In this document: piece by piece, positions 49,415 through 60,485 of the stretch | How positions within the stretch are numbered: position 1 is the first letter of the stretch | How the letters are laid out: each line of letters opens with the position of its first letter | Source: Marasmius tenuissimus | Taxonomy: Eukaryota; Basidiomycota; Agaricomycetes; Agaricales; Marasmiaceae | NCBI GenBank assembly: GCA_029532415.1 | Contig: JAQOTA010000053.1 | Coordinates: forward strand, 2,480,001-2,544,000 | Length of the DNA: 64,000 nt | Reading direction: 5' to 3' | Translations under genes and position numbers: made by a program | The notes under the pieces: model-generated | Databases searched by the model: none | What the model was told of the DNA's origin: nothing | Seen by the model: only the letters and a program-made list of their open reading frames with translations

Positions 49415-51014
49415 ATGGCCTCCGAATCGGTACTCCTACATCTCATCTATGTCCATGGTTTTCAAGGTGAATATTGGGACTCTCCGACGCGATTTCTTGC
49501 TCACTAGTTCCACAGGAAACGATACGACTTTTCAGGTCTGTCAAGCTCTCAGCGGGTGTTGGTTTGATGCTCAGTTCTCCTCCAGTCGTTCCCAATGCAT
49601 CTGCAGAAATACCTCTCCGACCAAATACCCCCTCATCTGAACCTTCGAGTGCAGAGCACCATATACCCAACTTACCAGAGTCGAAAACCTATATCACACG
49701 CGACGCGAAACTTTCTGCAATGGTACGCTCAGAGGCGGTCGGACGGATGACATGAAGCTGATTTGAAAGCAACAAAGGCTCAGCACACAACCACCGGGGC
49801 CCGTAATACTAATCGGTCATTCGATGGGCGGACTCTTGGTAGCGGAAGCAGCTACCGATCCCTCAATGCAATGTAAACGGCATCCACGAATAGTAGGAAT
49901 GATCGCCTTCGATTGCCCTTACCTGGGAATGCACCCACGCGTCATTGCCACGGGGATAGCTTCCCTGTTCGCCAAAAAACCAGATCAAGGGGGAAAGAGC
50001 GAGCAGGACATGAACCCTGACCCCGGCGTAACGGTTGTGGATAATACAGTGACGGATGGTTGGGACGAGTTCAAGAAGAATATGCAAAAAGGTGCGTCTC
50101 CTGACCTCACTGTCTTGTCAATGTTCTCTGACGACTTTGTAGATAACGTTTCCCTTCTGTCTGTAGATTCTGCGCATACGGCGAGCACGAGTGCCTTGTC
50201 ACCTTCACCAACACATTCTAGATCGGGATCGAATTCATCCTTGAATCTACCTCGGTCACCGTCACCCTCCCCCTCGAGCTCATTCGTCGATCGAACAGTG
50301 AACTTTTTGTCAAAAAGCGCCGACAGCTCGATGGCTAAATGGCTAAGGAAGCACCGTGAATCACCTTGGGCCGATGGGAAGATATGGATAACCGAACACT
50401 ATCAGTTTGGATCATCCATGTTCGACCCAAGTGGACTTGCGAATAGATATAAGCGACTCGTGGCTTGGAATGGTCTATGGGTGAATTACTGGACCACAAC
50501 ATATCCCAAAGGAGGGTCCGATAGCTCATCATCGAGTCCATCTTCTAGTCGCTCGTCGTCCCCAACCGCCAATCAAGTTCACGCAGCACTCCTCGAGCCC
50601 AATAATGACGTTGCCGCGAGAATGCTGGAGAACAGTCTTGCAGATAGGTCATCTGTGGGATCATCTCGACGCAGCCACGATTCCTCCTCTCCTTCTCTGA
50701 TTTCGCATGACTCGCATGACTCGTCAAGTGTAATAGAAAGGGACCCTGCGAAAACAAACAAGCTACGAAAAGGGAAGGAGTCAGCTACTCCAAAGCCACC
50801 GAAGGAGAAAACCGGGCGTCATTTCATCGTCTTGCCTACCGGAATGGGTTCTGTATTTGGTGGATTTGACAAATGGGAGAAAGTGGTGGTCAGTGGTGCC
50901 GATGATGTCGTTGCGGCGCACTGCGGGATCTTCATGCCTGACCAAAACTTGGAATACGGAGAGTTGATAGAGAGGGTTGCAGGACGAGTCTTCGACTGGT
51001 GCGAAAAGATTTGA
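49415..51014 (+). CDS. Alpha/beta hydrolase (lipase-like) with Ser-rich insert
   Basis: Serine hydrolase fold. ATG 49415 gives MASESVLLHLIYVHGFQG, whose HG is the usual oxyanion motif. Short introns follow, then 'SFPMHLQKYLSDQIPPHLNL', 'VQSTIYPTYQSRKPI' and the nucleophile elbow 'PVILIGHSMGGLLVAEAATD' (GHSMGG). Next come 'RIVGMIAFDCPYLGMHPRVI' and a long exon. A Ser/Pro-rich stretch (50160-50330 and 50510-50790) interrupts the fold. Between its halves is 'ESPWADGKIWITEHYQFGSS', and after it 'GRHFIVLPTGMGS' and 'VVAAHCGIFMPDQNLEYGEL', where His of AAHCGIF is the likely catalytic His. It ends 'VAGRVFDWCEKI'. The architecture recalls DUF676/SERAC1-like fungal lipases. Substrate unknown. Confidence 0.82.
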
Positions 51015-52069
51015 CGATATTTATCGGGGCGTGTTTGGGACGAGATGTTAACTCTAATCTTACTGTATTTGTAGAACAAGATTCAACGCGGACTCTGTGT
51101 CCACGCAGGGAACCTAATACAGCTATCGAAGAATCCCTAGAATATTTTCGCGTAACTCTAGGAACTTGATCTGTTGACATGCCAAACAGTCTCACGTGCG
51201 CGATAATCCTAAATTGGAATTTTGTTCGAAATTGCGGAGCACTTACACCCACCCACAGCCTCCTGCAGCTATTTGGGAACAAGATTCGAGGTTTCAGACC
51301 AGTGTAGTTGAGTATAGAAACGCAACGGGAGTCAGATAGAGGGGGTCCGTGTGGGTGCGAGCTGGAAAATTATCCCAAAACAATTCAGTCTACACGTGAT
51401 GTTGTTTGGCATATCAACAGATCAAGTTTCTGGAGTTGTGGGAAAATATTCTAGAGATTCTTCGATAGCTGTAACGCTAGAGCTTTCCTCACGATGTAGA
51501 CCCGCATGCGGTACGCTGCCACACTGATCAATCTATTAGGGGTTATATGTTACCGGCCTCCATAACTCTTCATACCAATCTTGAGGTGGAAGGCTCAAGC
51601 AATTGTTAGCCCGGACCTGAGGCCTGATGTCGGGAGCTTAGTCGGCTCGCTCGACTTTGCCTCCATGTTCTTTCCTTTCGATTCTCCACTCGCTCAGCCC
51701 TCCGGTCCACACAAAACTTCCAGAATCTTGCCCTGGGACGATCTGGCTGGTCAAACAGAGGTCTCGACCGTATGCGCAAGGCTCCAATTGGTTTGTGGGC
51801 GCTAACAGGCGCCAGTAAAATTCCATCATAACGTTGATTTTTTTGCCAAGTACCAAGACTTCTTCCACATGTACAGGTGTCGACCTGTGCCCCTCCCAAG
51901 CCTTTTTTCTCCAAATTCTACGAACGTGCACAACCTCATTCGTCGGTGGGGAGGGACTGGCTGTAGAACGTTGCCTTTAAGTTTCGGGATAGGCAACAGA
52001 AATGATACTTAAAGCTAGCTACGGGACAATGAGACGAACATCCAGGATCTCCCAGCTTTCCTTCAGAAG
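51015..52069. other. Intergenic, phosphate-transporter promoter
   Basis: 1,055 bp. Two CACGTG E-boxes at 51193-51198 and 51393-51398. No gene supported. Confidence 0.45.
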
Positions 52070-54377
52070 ATGCCAGTGCTTCACCAGTGGGACTACTTGT
52101 TCGCCTTCGGGGTCATCTTCGCCGGTCTTGATGCTTTCATGGTTCGTGCCACAGTCGATTCTTCCTTCCGATGTACTGCTCACACGACCACCCATAGATC
52201 GGAGCGAACGACGTAGCAAACAGTTTTGCTAGTGTGTTGAACTCCCAATTTTTTCTATGGAAGTTCGAAAAAGCTTAACTTGTGGTACAGCGTCGGTTTC
52301 CTCGAAGTCTTTAACTTTGCGACAAGCATGCATCGCTGCGGCGATCTTTGAGTTCTTGGTGAGTGTCACTCGTCATCTCGAGATTTTCTATACAATTTAC
52401 TTACCTCCGTAACTCAGGGTGGTGTTCTTGTCGGCGCTCGTGTGGCCGAGACGATCAAGAGCGGCATCATTTCCAGTAGTATCTTCCAGGACAACGCTGG
52501 AGTCCAACTGCTCGCCTTTGTTTGCGCTCTCGTCTCTTCTTCTGGTAAGTTCTATCTGCCATCAACAACGTTCACAAGCTAACCCAATATCATTTCTAGT
52601 CTGGTTGACGATCGCTACCCGCAACTCCTGGGCGGTTTCAACCACCTACTCCATCGTTTCTGCAGTTGCGGGTGTTGGTGTTGCAGTCGGCGGACCCAAC
52701 GCACCGAACTGGGGATGGAATGGCGGAAAGGGTCTTGCCACCATCTTCGCCGGACTGGGAATTGGTAGAGTTCTCAAGGCCTTCCGCGCTCTTTCCTTCT
52801 TGCTCATCGCTCCGCCCTTGTAGCTCCCGCCATCTCTGCCGGCTTCGGATCCGCCGTGTACCTTTTGATCAAGTTCGTCGTGCTATGGAGGGAGGACCCT
52901 ACTCGATGGGCTCTCTTGACCTCACCCTTCTTCTTCTTCCTCGTTGGGTCTATCTGCACGATGAGTATCAGTGAGTCGTTTTGGCCTCAATGCTTTCCTT
53001 CCGTGTCCTTATGTCCTGCTTCTAGTCTACAAGGGCGCGCCTTCGCTCAACCTCAAGTCGCTCCCTGACTCAACGTTGGCCGCCGCCGTCGTTGGTTCCG
53101 GGGCTGTTATTGCCCTTCTGTCACTCCTCTTCTGGGCTCCTTTCGTACACGCCAAGGTCGTCAAGAAGGATTACAGTAAGTTCGTCGGGACACGACAACT
53201 AGAGCCCTCGCTCACACCCTCGTTCCAGCTATCCGGTGGTACCACTTCTTCATGGGACCCCTTCTTTGGAACCGCCCCGCTCCTGAAGATGCCGGGTCGA
53301 GGTCCGCTGTTCCCGACTACCGCATTCGCGAGGAGCGAGGCGAAGTACCCACGAAGGAAGAGTCTTCAGACACCGACTCGGAGAAGGCGAAAGAGCCTGA
53401 GACCCGGGAGCCTGAAGTCAAGAATGACAGCAAACTCGCAGAGGTCGAGGACCCTCATCCTATTGTTGGAGCCTGGGCCGAACCCAAGAACCTCTGGATC
53501 ATTGCCCGATACAAGACCGTTCCTTTCATCACGAAGGCTTTGACCCATGGAACTAGCGTCGACATTCACGCGCTGCAATCTGGAGAGTCTGACAGGCTGA
53601 AGAAGGTACACGAGAGGGCTAAACAGTGAGTGGTCTCAGTTATCTACAAGTCGTCCACTCCCTGACCTGATCCAGATATCCCAACGACACCGAGCACTTG
53701 TACTCCTTCATGCAAGTCATCAGTGCTTGCACTGCTTCCTTCGCTCATGGAGGTATGTAACGACTCGATTTTGCATTGACTTGTCTGAGATTTAGCGGTT
53801 CATAGCCAACGACTTGTCGAATGCCATTGGACCTTTCTCCGTCATTTATCATGTCTGGAGTACGGGAACTATTGCTGGAAAATCGGCAAACGTCCCCATC
53901 TGGACTCTCGTGTACGGAGCTACTCTGTTGGTCATCGGTCTCGCTACCTACGGATACAACATCATGAGCGTTCTCGGAAACCGCATCACTCTCCACTCGC
54001 CTTCCCGTGGGTTCTCTATGGAGTTGGGTGCAGCCATTACTGTCATCTTGGCCTCGAACTTCGGCCTTCCCGTCTCAGTGAGTCCAGTGTGCGAAATGTC
54101 TCTCCGTAGTCTCAGTATCTCATCGCGTACCTTCTGAACGTCTAGACTACTATGTGCATCACCGGTGCAACCATCGGTGTTGCTCTTTGCAATGGTGACA
54201 TCAAAGCCGTCAACTGGCGTGCCATTGCATGGATCTACATGGGATGGATATTGACTATCCCCATCGCAGTAAGCATTACAGGTCGAATCTTTGCATCGAG
54301 TAGTTGCTGACATACAACTTTAGGCCATTCTCGCGGGCTGCGTGATGGGGATCATCCTCAATGCCCCCCGGTTTTGA
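52070..54377 (+). CDS. PHO89: PiT-family inorganic phosphate transporter (Pho89-like)
   Basis: Cation-coupled phosphate symporter of the plasma membrane. ATG 52070 gives MPVLHQWDYLFAFGVIFAGL. The two inverted-repeat PiT signatures are present: 'IGANDVANSFATSVSSKSLT' and 'SFAHGANDLSNAIGPFSVIY'. Membrane segments include 'FEFLGGVLVGARVAETIKSG', 'GVQLLAFVCALVSSSVWLTI', 'APAISAGFGSAVYLLIKFVV', 'TLAAAVVGSGAVIALLSLLF', 'VPIWTLVYGATLLVIGLATY', 'ELGAAITVILASNFGLPVST' and 'AWIYMGWILTIPIAAILAG'. A large charged cytosolic loop (about 53290-53630; 'EESSDTDSEKAKEPETREPE') separates the halves, as in Pho89/PiT1. About nine introns. Stop TGA 54375-54377. Proton or sodium coupling cannot be told from sequence. 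Confidence 0.93.
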
Positions 54378-55266
54378 GCGACTTTGAGCTGGATGATAGG
54401 ACATACTGTATTTGAATTCGGGATTTATTGTAGTAGTGGACAACCTTATGTTCTCCTTTAGTAAAAGTACTTGCTTATGTTTATCAGCGTACAGTTCCTC
54501 CAATCGAGACTTCTCACACGACCATGTATAGCGATGCACTACTTCAACCTGTGCATGGGCTGGGCTCGCCGGGAATCGTTATTGGGGGTTAATGAATGCC
54601 GGCGGGCCGGGCGGTCAGAGCGTACTCTACCCTTGGCTCTCATGTCGACCTACTTACAGGCTCATATGCGTCTCATCCCGCATAGATTTTGGCAGATCCA
54701 CAAGGACAACACGAGCCTCCTCAAAAACCGCCATCTTCTGAGCGGCTATCGATGGTCGGGCTGACTTCACTCGGCCTACCCCCACTGCCACTCGGTCAAC
54801 GTCGTGGCTAGCTCGAGGAGATTCTGTGACCGTCCTCAGGATATAGTGTGAGGAGCAGTTTGTCAGAACTCACGGGTGATGTCTCCTTGTGCGCATGCAT
54901 CTCCATCTCGACGAATACTGACCCGATTCGCGTCTCTTTAAACTAGGATCAAGAACAGCGTCCGGGGCTCAGCGCTCAGGGTTCCATTCCCCGCATTTTC
55001 TCAAGGTTCGACATCCGCAATTGTTGGAGAACGACCTCGTTGCAATTTAGAACAAGGACCGGCGGGACGAAACTGTATTGAAGAGGCTGATAATCAGACT
55101 AGCGCTGGCAAATTTTCGCAGCTGAGCATCAGCTGAATGTTTGATTCTACCTTAGCCCCGTGTTTGGCCCCTGTGTTATAAACAGCTACGCTGCTCAGGC
55201 GGTCAATTACCCACCCCATCCTCTCTTCCCTCCCCATCTCTTCCTGTTCCCATCGTACGAATTATT
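54378..55266. other. Intergenic
   Basis: 889 bp between plus-strand genes. No gene or clear motif supported. A pyrimidine-rich stretch precedes the next start codon (55205-55255). Confidence 0.4.
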
Positions 55267-57547
55267 ATGCATCCTGCACGCGATGACTATTTCTCTCAAT
55301 CAGAAAGCCATTCGCAGGCTGCAGGGCACATTCCTGATAGTTTAACTCGGACTAGTGCGTCCTACTTTGAAACAACTTCCTCGACCCACAACGGCTCCCA
55401 GAGCAACGGGAATATGCTCCAGAGATGGACGCACTCAGCGACTGTTCATACCACTTCCGATTCAGCGGAAGATATTGCTCTTCCACCTACGCCACATCCC
55501 CTGACTCCGACACCGACATCGTCTTCACTTGAATCCGCTCTCCTACATCCATTTGCAGGCCAAAGAGTCATCGCCTCATCCTCATCTCATTTTCGTCATC
55601 TCCGTCCACCGGGGGGCTTGACGATACGGACTCAGAGTTCCTATCGCCGTTAGTATTACAAACACCTGCTCAGCTCAGTCACCTCCTACATGATGACGAG
55701 TCAACTGCACCTTCTCCTCTTTGCATGTCGCCATACTCAATAGGACCGCTCCTCACCCAACTCTTCCTTTCAGTAGCCGCTCCGTGCTAGGTGATACTAC
55801 CCCAACACAACCTCGCCATCCTCGACGACAGAGTGAAAGCAATGCCGATTATACTTTGGCTCCGCCACCGCCTCCTTATCGCTCTCTCCCCACTGCCAGC
55901 ATCGCTACAACGGCTCGTGCGACCCCCATTTCGACGCCACTCATCGGCAGGCAGGGCACGGGCGGCGAGGACTACCGCAGCTCCTCGTTTCTCTATTCAC
56001 CCAGACGATGTATATGTCAAGAACAGGCTGCCGGCTCCTTACCGGTTGTCGTTCAGTCACTGTGTCCCGTACATAAACATCGGAACCTCCGCCCTTTTCG
56101 GTCAGTGCTTGCGCAGGAGGGGAGCAGCCTCGCATCTTCTGTCAGTGCGGCACACATTTCTCACCGCCGTGAGAACAGGAACGGTCAGCTAAGAGAAAGG
56201 GCACCACGCACTACAAACCTCTCGACACCTTCACCTGGTGGATTCAGGAATGCCGCGAACCAACGCCTGCAACACAGCATCCCGGTACCCGTGAGGATAG
56301 ACTCCCTTCGATTGATGCACATCATAAGTACGATTTTGAGGACGCAACTGCTTCATTTCTGGTAGGTACCATCGTCATCTCCCCCCCTGAGCTCATATTT
56401 ATATCATCGTAGGTCGGGAATGTCAGGTTCAATGTACATAGGTATTTTCTTCGACGGGACTCGCCTCACTTTCAATCTTTGCTCGATGAAGCACCCAATG
56501 GCCCGAACGGTTGCTATATGATCCCAGGCCTGGACGACCCGACGGCCTTTGAAACCTTGCTCAATTTCTACTACGAAATATGGTAAGTTCGTAGCTCCCC
56601 TTCAGGCTGCTGCCATGAGCTTACCTGCACGGTTCGCCAGTGACTGCGACTCAGAACCACTGGATTCGCATCAACTGTTCGCTCTTCTAACCATCGCATC
56701 AAAATATGGATTTGCGAACGTCGAGAGATTCGCTATGGAGCGTTTTGAAAGCGTTCGGTCCCGACGAGACATTCCCGCAGCAATGGTCTTGCATTGGGCG
56801 AGAGAGCTACAAATAGACCATTGGCTGCGAGACGCGTACACGGAACTATGTGAACGTCACGAGCCATTATCTGCAGAGGAGGGGAAATGGATTGGAATAG
56901 AGGAGACCGTGTCCATCGCACAGGCACGGGAGCACCTTGCGGCTCGTCGAACTGAACTTCTTATGAATTCTCGCAATCATAACACACCCTCGTCAGGTCC
57001 AGCACCCCACTGTGTCCCAAGTTCACCTCCTCATACGCAGCGAGTGGATCCACCACTAGTTGAAGAACTCGCCCGAAATGGGCCTCGAAGACGTCCTTCG
57101 ATGATGTCCATCACCCAGCCGGCGTCGCCTTCTGAACCGACAGCGACACCCCCACCACAGAGTCCTCCACCTGTGTTAGAAGATTCTACCAACACCGAGC
57201 TACCTCGACGCGTTTCTGCTTCTTTCTTACGTTCAGTCCAGACGCATCGAGCGTACGACATAGGTGCAGACGACAATGAAGATGGCACACTAGTCAATGT
57301 CCAGCCGGAAGAAATCGCCCGTTACAGTGGTGCCATCTCGCGACAAGGATCGTCTCCTCCTCCATCGATTTCTCTGGAGCAGCCGACACCTGCGTATGCT
57401 CACGCACAACCTCTGGAGGACGGCAACGATCACCCTTTCGGTACTCCCCAACAAAACTCAAGCGACAATCTCTCAAAGGTACTACAATGGAGGTGGCAGA
57501 CAGAGGTTCACGCAGAAGTTGAACAGATCTTATTGACGAAGAGGTAA
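55267..57547 (+). CDS. BTB/POZ-domain protein, tandem copy 1
   Basis: First of three paralogs in a row. ATG 55267 (MHPARDDYFSQSESHSQAAG) opens a Ser/Pro/Thr-rich N-terminus spread over several exons; two introns (near 55605-55630 and 55728-55778) and one near 56100-56205 are inferred from frame changes and are uncertain. The BTB core follows: 'HHKYDFEDATASFL', then 'VGNVRFNVHRYFLRRDSPHF', 'NGPNGCYMIPGLDDPTAFET' and 'LLNFYYEI'. After an intron comes the helical extension 'QLFALLTIASKYGFANVERF', 'HWARELQIDHWLRDAYTELC', 'GIEETVSIAQAREHLAARR'. A disordered tail ends 'EVHAEVEQILLTKR'. BTB proteins of this kind are expanded in mushrooms; most have no known role, so Cullin3 adaptor function is only possible. 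Confidence 0.75.
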
Positions 57548-57985
57548 ACCATTCGATGATATCAAACCTCAATATTCTACATGTGTACTCCCTTGCTCAG
57601 TGCTATCTGCTTCTCTCTCCCCTTCTCCGGGTCTCCCGCTTTACCCGTATACGATATGCTGATAATTCACCTATGATGTACTATACAGTAATGCTCCGAG
57701 TCAAACTCCCAGCAACTCTTTGATCGTGGTCATAGATTTGTTCAACATTGCGATAGCTCCGCATTGCATCTAAATCAAATTCACACCCCTGGTACTGGTA
57801 ATCATCTTGCAAGTCGGGTAGACTAGTCCGTTGCTGGAATGCTGTATGGGCGTCAATGGGTGTACATAGAATGGCGTAAACGCTCCAATTAAGCGCGCAA
57901 TCCTTGACCTTCAACCACCACCACCTCTTCGATCCTCCGTTGGTTAAGTCAGTCAGCATACCATTATCAGCATTACTCTCATTCA
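57548..57985. other. Intergenic within BTB cluster
   Basis: 438 bp between the first and second BTB genes. No gene seen. Confidence 0.4.
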
Positions 57986-60233
57986 ATGACAATGAATGCA
58001 CATCGAGATCGTTTTTATTTACCGCAAACCGTGTCGCCACAATCCAGCCTCTCCGGAAGTCTAGCTTCACTCTCTAGCGGTGGGTCTTCTCCAGTCCTAG
58101 TAGAGGGCCCAACGAAGATTCCTTCCTCGAATATGCATCTCGAGGATACTAAAGAAAGTCCTACCGTGCATGACAGCTTCGTATCGAACTCTTTGGAGCT
58201 GTATGCGCCCAGGCAAACTAGTCCAGCCGCACTCGCTGCGCCTGATCATCCATTCCCACGCTCCCAAGATCAGGAACGTTCGCTCTCTCCCGTATCCGAT
58301 ACTCAAGGCCGTTCCGCTCCTGCCAGCGTCTCGAGTGTTCATATACCGTGCTTCCCTCAACCACCATCCCGAGGGCGCTCAAGGGAAAGATCAAGAACGG
58401 CTTCGATGGCGTCGTTATCTGTTGTATCCAGACCTCCGTCCGAGCTGCACCGGTCCTATTCGCGGTCACGATCCTATTCACCTGTGCGACAAATTGTGCG
58501 CGAACGCACCCGGTCTCGGAGTACCTCACGGGCTCCATACACAACGCCTTCACCGATGCGTCACCCTAGACGTTCTCGCAGCCGGTCGTTTTCCCGATCC
58601 CCCAGCCTGAATTATGAATGTCACAGGGTTGGCCCAGCTCCAAGGCCATTTCCCTCAGTACATTATATTCCCGCCCCTTCGCTTCCTCCTCAATTCTATG
58701 CTCGCAGTCCGTGTCGATCTCGATCTCCGCCCTTCGCTATCGAAAAACATTCGAAGTATAGGTTTATCGACGCAAATGTTTCGGTTGTTGTCAGTGACAT
58801 CCATGCTTCTCCTGGAAGGCCGACTAATAACTTTTTTGAAGGTCGAGGATCGCATGCGATTCGATGTTCACAAACACTTCCTTGAAAGGGACTCGTTCTT
58901 TCTTCAAGGAATGCTTTCAGCCCGCCCCAATGGGCCAAATGGTAGCTATCGTCTTACAGGCATAACTATACAAGAATTTGAGAGCCTTTTGGACTTCTTT
59001 TACGACGGGTAAAGATAATGGCTTCGGGTCATGGTGCAATCAAATTGACCCAGCTTTCTTTCTAGAATGTACCGAATATCGCCAACTGATGCCCCCATTC
59101 AATCTTGGGTTGACCTTCTCGCTGCTTCCACCAAGCTTCATTTTGCCAAAGCTCGAGATCATGCCATCGCTGCCATCGATGACTGCCAATCTTTCGGTGG
59201 AGACTATCGTATCAGTCCCGCGCGGATGATCTACCTCGCCACTACTTACGAGGTTAGGAGATGGCTAGAGCCAGCGTATGCCGCGCTCATCGAACGCGAT
59301 GACTTGATGTCCGATGAAGAAGCAGAGATGGTTGGTGCAAAGCGAGTGTTGATGATTGCGAAGGCTCGTGAAGCAAAGCTACAACAGAGACTGCGACGTC
59401 ATACAGACTACGCAGGCTGGGCGGTACCTCTAAACCGGCAAAGAGATCCTTCTGTACTACCAGCATTTTACGACCCTCACACCGCGCCGTCATCATTCCC
59501 CACGTTTTCCGCCCCAATAGGCTCTGTACCTGCCCCGCGACCTCTGACCCCCTCCAGCTACGTCTCCGGCGTCACAGGGACAACGGTGTCTCCGATGCCG
59601 CGTGCAAGGCCGGGTCCTCAGTGGGTTGCCTCTTCCTCCCACATAGTACCTACCCACCTGTCGCCCCTCAATAGGCGGGAACCATCTTTGGTGGAATCTC
59701 CTTATCCGTTCCAAACCCCTAGTAGCCCCCCAACTTCGCTAACCCCAAGCTCTCGTGCTTCTCCACTTCCGCACGGAATGCAAAGACCCATATCGATAGA
59801 TTATCCTGACATGACTCACCACTACCCTCCTCCTCCTCCAGTGGACCAGCCAATGGTTCCACCACCTCCAGGCAGCACAACCGCTCCTTCAACACCCAGT
59901 TCAGAATACATTGGAAGTATGGGGACTCCAACATCGACGGTTTCAGCCTTGCCACACACACCAGTGACTTCAACTACTTTTGCGTCGGGACCATTGCCAT
60001 TCACGGACACACGTCCTGACCCACCACCCTCTACCGGCCCTTTTTCAGTAACACTCCCACCGCTCCCACCGTCTGTTTCGCCTGAGAGTCCAACGGTTTC
60101 CTATCAATCGTTCAACTCTGTATGGGGTTTCCCACCTTTGAGGCCCGAAGGTGGGGGTCATCGCGGTTCTTACTCATCGTCCGCACCCAAGTCAGTAACA
60201 GAGACGGTCGTCGACACGATATTCGATCTTTAG
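57986..60233 (+). CDS. BTB/POZ-domain protein with RS-rich region, tandem copy 2
   Basis: ATG 57986 (MTMNAHRDRFYLPQTVSPQS); an in-frame ATG two codons later is equally possible. Residues about 127-208 are rich in Arg-Ser dipeptides ('SRGRSRERSRTAS', 'YSRSRSYSPVRQIVRERTRS', 'RHPRRSRSRSFSRSPSL'). The BTB core starts 'YRFIDANVSVV', then after an intron 'VEDRMRFDVHKHFLERDSFF', 'NGPNGSYRLTGITIQEFESL' and 'LDFFYDG'. After a second intron come 'MYRISPTDAPIQSWVDLLAA', 'HFAKARDHAIAAIDDCQSFG', 'MIYLATTYEVRRWLEPAYAA' and 'KRVLMIAKAREAKLQQRLRR'. The C-terminal 270 residues are Pro/Ser/Thr-rich with poly-Pro (59820-59870). Function unknown. Confidence 0.82.
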
Positions 60234-60485
60234 AGCTACGCCGCTGTTCTAAATGCTTTTGGACTCCAATCATCTCAAAACTCTGAATTTTGCTTTGCTA
60301 TATTTCTTTTCCCTTTCTTGTCGTGTCCCTATGCTACCTTTCCAAAGGTTTCGTGTATATGATTTGTATAGCGCTGTCTTTGATCTACTGTCGCCTGTTT
60401 GTAACAATGTATTTCTTGTGCTGAAATGTCAGATGTATGAGTTGCTAGTTATACGCTCTTCTTGAGCACTTGGAATGCGAGAGCA

